Shown: piece after piece, positions 63,507 through 64,000 of the stretch
How the letters are laid out: the number at the start of each line of letters is the position of its first letter
How positions within the stretch are numbered: the first letter of the stretch is position 1
Assembly (NCBI GenBank): GCA_052090825.1
Contig: JBQDBK010000003.1
Coordinates: 1 to 64,000 of the forward strand
Source of the DNA: JBQDBK01 sp052090825
GTDB taxonomy: Bacteria > Bacillota > Clostridia > Tissierellales > Peptoniphilaceae
Direction of reading: 5' to 3'
Length of the DNA stretch: 64,000 nt
Translations under genes and position numbers: made by a program
Notes under the pieces: generated by a model
The model's input: only the letters and a program-made list of their open reading frames with translations
Told to the model about the DNA's origin: nothing
Database searches by the model: none

Positions 63507-64000
63507 TTATATAGAATATAATAAATCTTCTAATTTCTTCTCATCTATTATTCTAATTTTCTTATGACCAATTCTTTCGATATAGCCTAATTCTTCCAAC
63601 TGTCTAATTTTTCTACTAAGAGTTTCCTTTCTAAGGTTTATCATTGCAGCTAGATCATCTAATGATAGTAAAATTTCATCCTTTTCTAGTCTTTTCTTCT
63701 GTCTCAATAAAAACCCAATAAGTCTGTATAATGCATTAGTCTCCATCATTAAAAGTAACTTGTTATTAGACTCTTGAAGCTCTTTAGACAAATTTAAAAT
63801 CATCTTTTGAGAAAAGGCAGGATTTTCCTTGGCCTTTTCAAAAAGCAGATCTGTGGCTATTTTGCAAAATTTTGACTTTTCTATAGTTTCAACATTATAA
63901 GTAAAAACAGTATTTTTTAAAAAATACTCTTCTCCAATTATGTCTCTATCAAGTTTTATATCTAAAATATATTCCTTACCATCTATATCAAAGGTATTTA
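63507..64000 (-). CDS. Crp/Fnr-family regulator, 5' end beyond window
   Basis: The frame stays open from the stop at 63507 through the right edge, so the true protein is longer than any internal ATG suggests. The visible part is the second half of a cyclic-nucleotide-binding-like sensor domain (DIDGKEYILDIKLDRDIIGEE, shown in part; FTYNVETIEKS). It is followed by the Crp helix-turn-helix wing (LSLDDLAAMINLRKETLSRKIRQLE, read in two pieces). It is adjacent to and upstream of fprA-ric and probably controls it. Confidence 0.88.
   Translation of the reverse strand, partial: NTFDIDGKEYILDIKLDRDIIGEEYFLKNTVFTYNVETIEKSKFCKIATDLLFEKAKENPAFSQKMILNLSKELQESNNKLLLMMETNALYRLIGFLLRQKKRLEKDEILLSLDDLAAMINLRKETLSRKIRQLEELGYIERIGHKKIRIIDEKKLEDLLYSI

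Noticed and set aside
1..64000. CRISPR arrays, tRNA or rRNA genes, transposases, phage genes
   Set aside because: No regular spaced repeats, tRNA-like folds with a TTCGA arm, transposase motifs or phage structural genes were seen on reading.

Overview
The window is about 64 kb of AT-rich (roughly 30% GC), densely coding chromosomal DNA. It looks like an obligately anaerobic low-GC Gram-positive bacterium. The clues are strong GGAGG-type ribosome binding sites with some TTG/GTG starts, sortases with LPxTG proteins, a flavodiiron protein (FprA), and Bacillota-type PurF, RNase R/SmpB and MgtE. The mixture suggests a Tissierellia/Peptoniphilaceae-type anaerobic coccus, but that placement is inferred from gene content only. 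No tRNA, rRNA, CRISPR array, insertion sequence or prophage was seen.

Layout. 1-6.6 kb (minus strand): de novo purine operon purC-purF-purM-purN-purH-purD, with purD running off the left edge. Its leader holds a PurBox-like site, an unlisted 58-codon ORF and a terminator-like hairpin. 6.7-10.1 kb (plus): TSUP-type membrane carrier, MoxR-like AAA ATPase and VWA protein. 10.2-17.6 kb (minus): a lone ATPase, then a coiled-coil protein, alpha/beta hydrolase, membrane-anchored MurF-like ligase, ddl, rnr and smpB. 17.7-23.5 kb: glutaredoxin-like protein, HutD-like protein, mgtE, a candidate C-rich small RNA (about 20214-20417, plus), then nitroreductase-tsaE-tsaB-rimI-tsaD. 23.7-36.0 kb: xpt, secreted C69 dipeptidase, thioesterase, HtrA, MBL hydrolase, PepD, L,D-transpeptidase and uvrBA. 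36.2-42.3 kb: aldo/keto reductase, pgeF, small membrane proteins, a BAAT-type hydrolase and homoserine dehydrogenase. 42.4-45.9 kb (minus): tldD-tldE followed at once by a lipoprotein barnase and barstar. 46-48.3 kb: class II aldolase, a YjdM/PhnA zinc-ribbon protein and an old-yellow-enzyme reductase.

48.4-57.2 kb (minus): a sortase/pilus operon of large LPETG adhesin, LPETG backbone pilin, class C sortase, LPQTG protein and a second sortase. The leading adhesin has an open frame running upstream of its first ATG but no start codon, ribosome site or signal peptide before it meets the msrAB promoter region. It therefore looks 5'-truncated. 57.2-64 kb: membrane-anchored MsrAB, DUF924 protein, flavodoxin-like protein, radical SAM protein, then a nitrosative/oxidative-stress unit of a Crp/Fnr regulator (partial), fprA and ric. 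A Crp/Fnr-type palindrome sits near -41.5 of a candidate fprA promoter.

The genes are mostly housekeeping: purine synthesis, wall synthesis, t6A tRNA modification, UvrAB repair and redox defence. The accessory interest lies in the pilus operon, the barnase/barstar pair behind tldDE, the MoxR-VWA cluster, the candidate sRNA and the pur leader.
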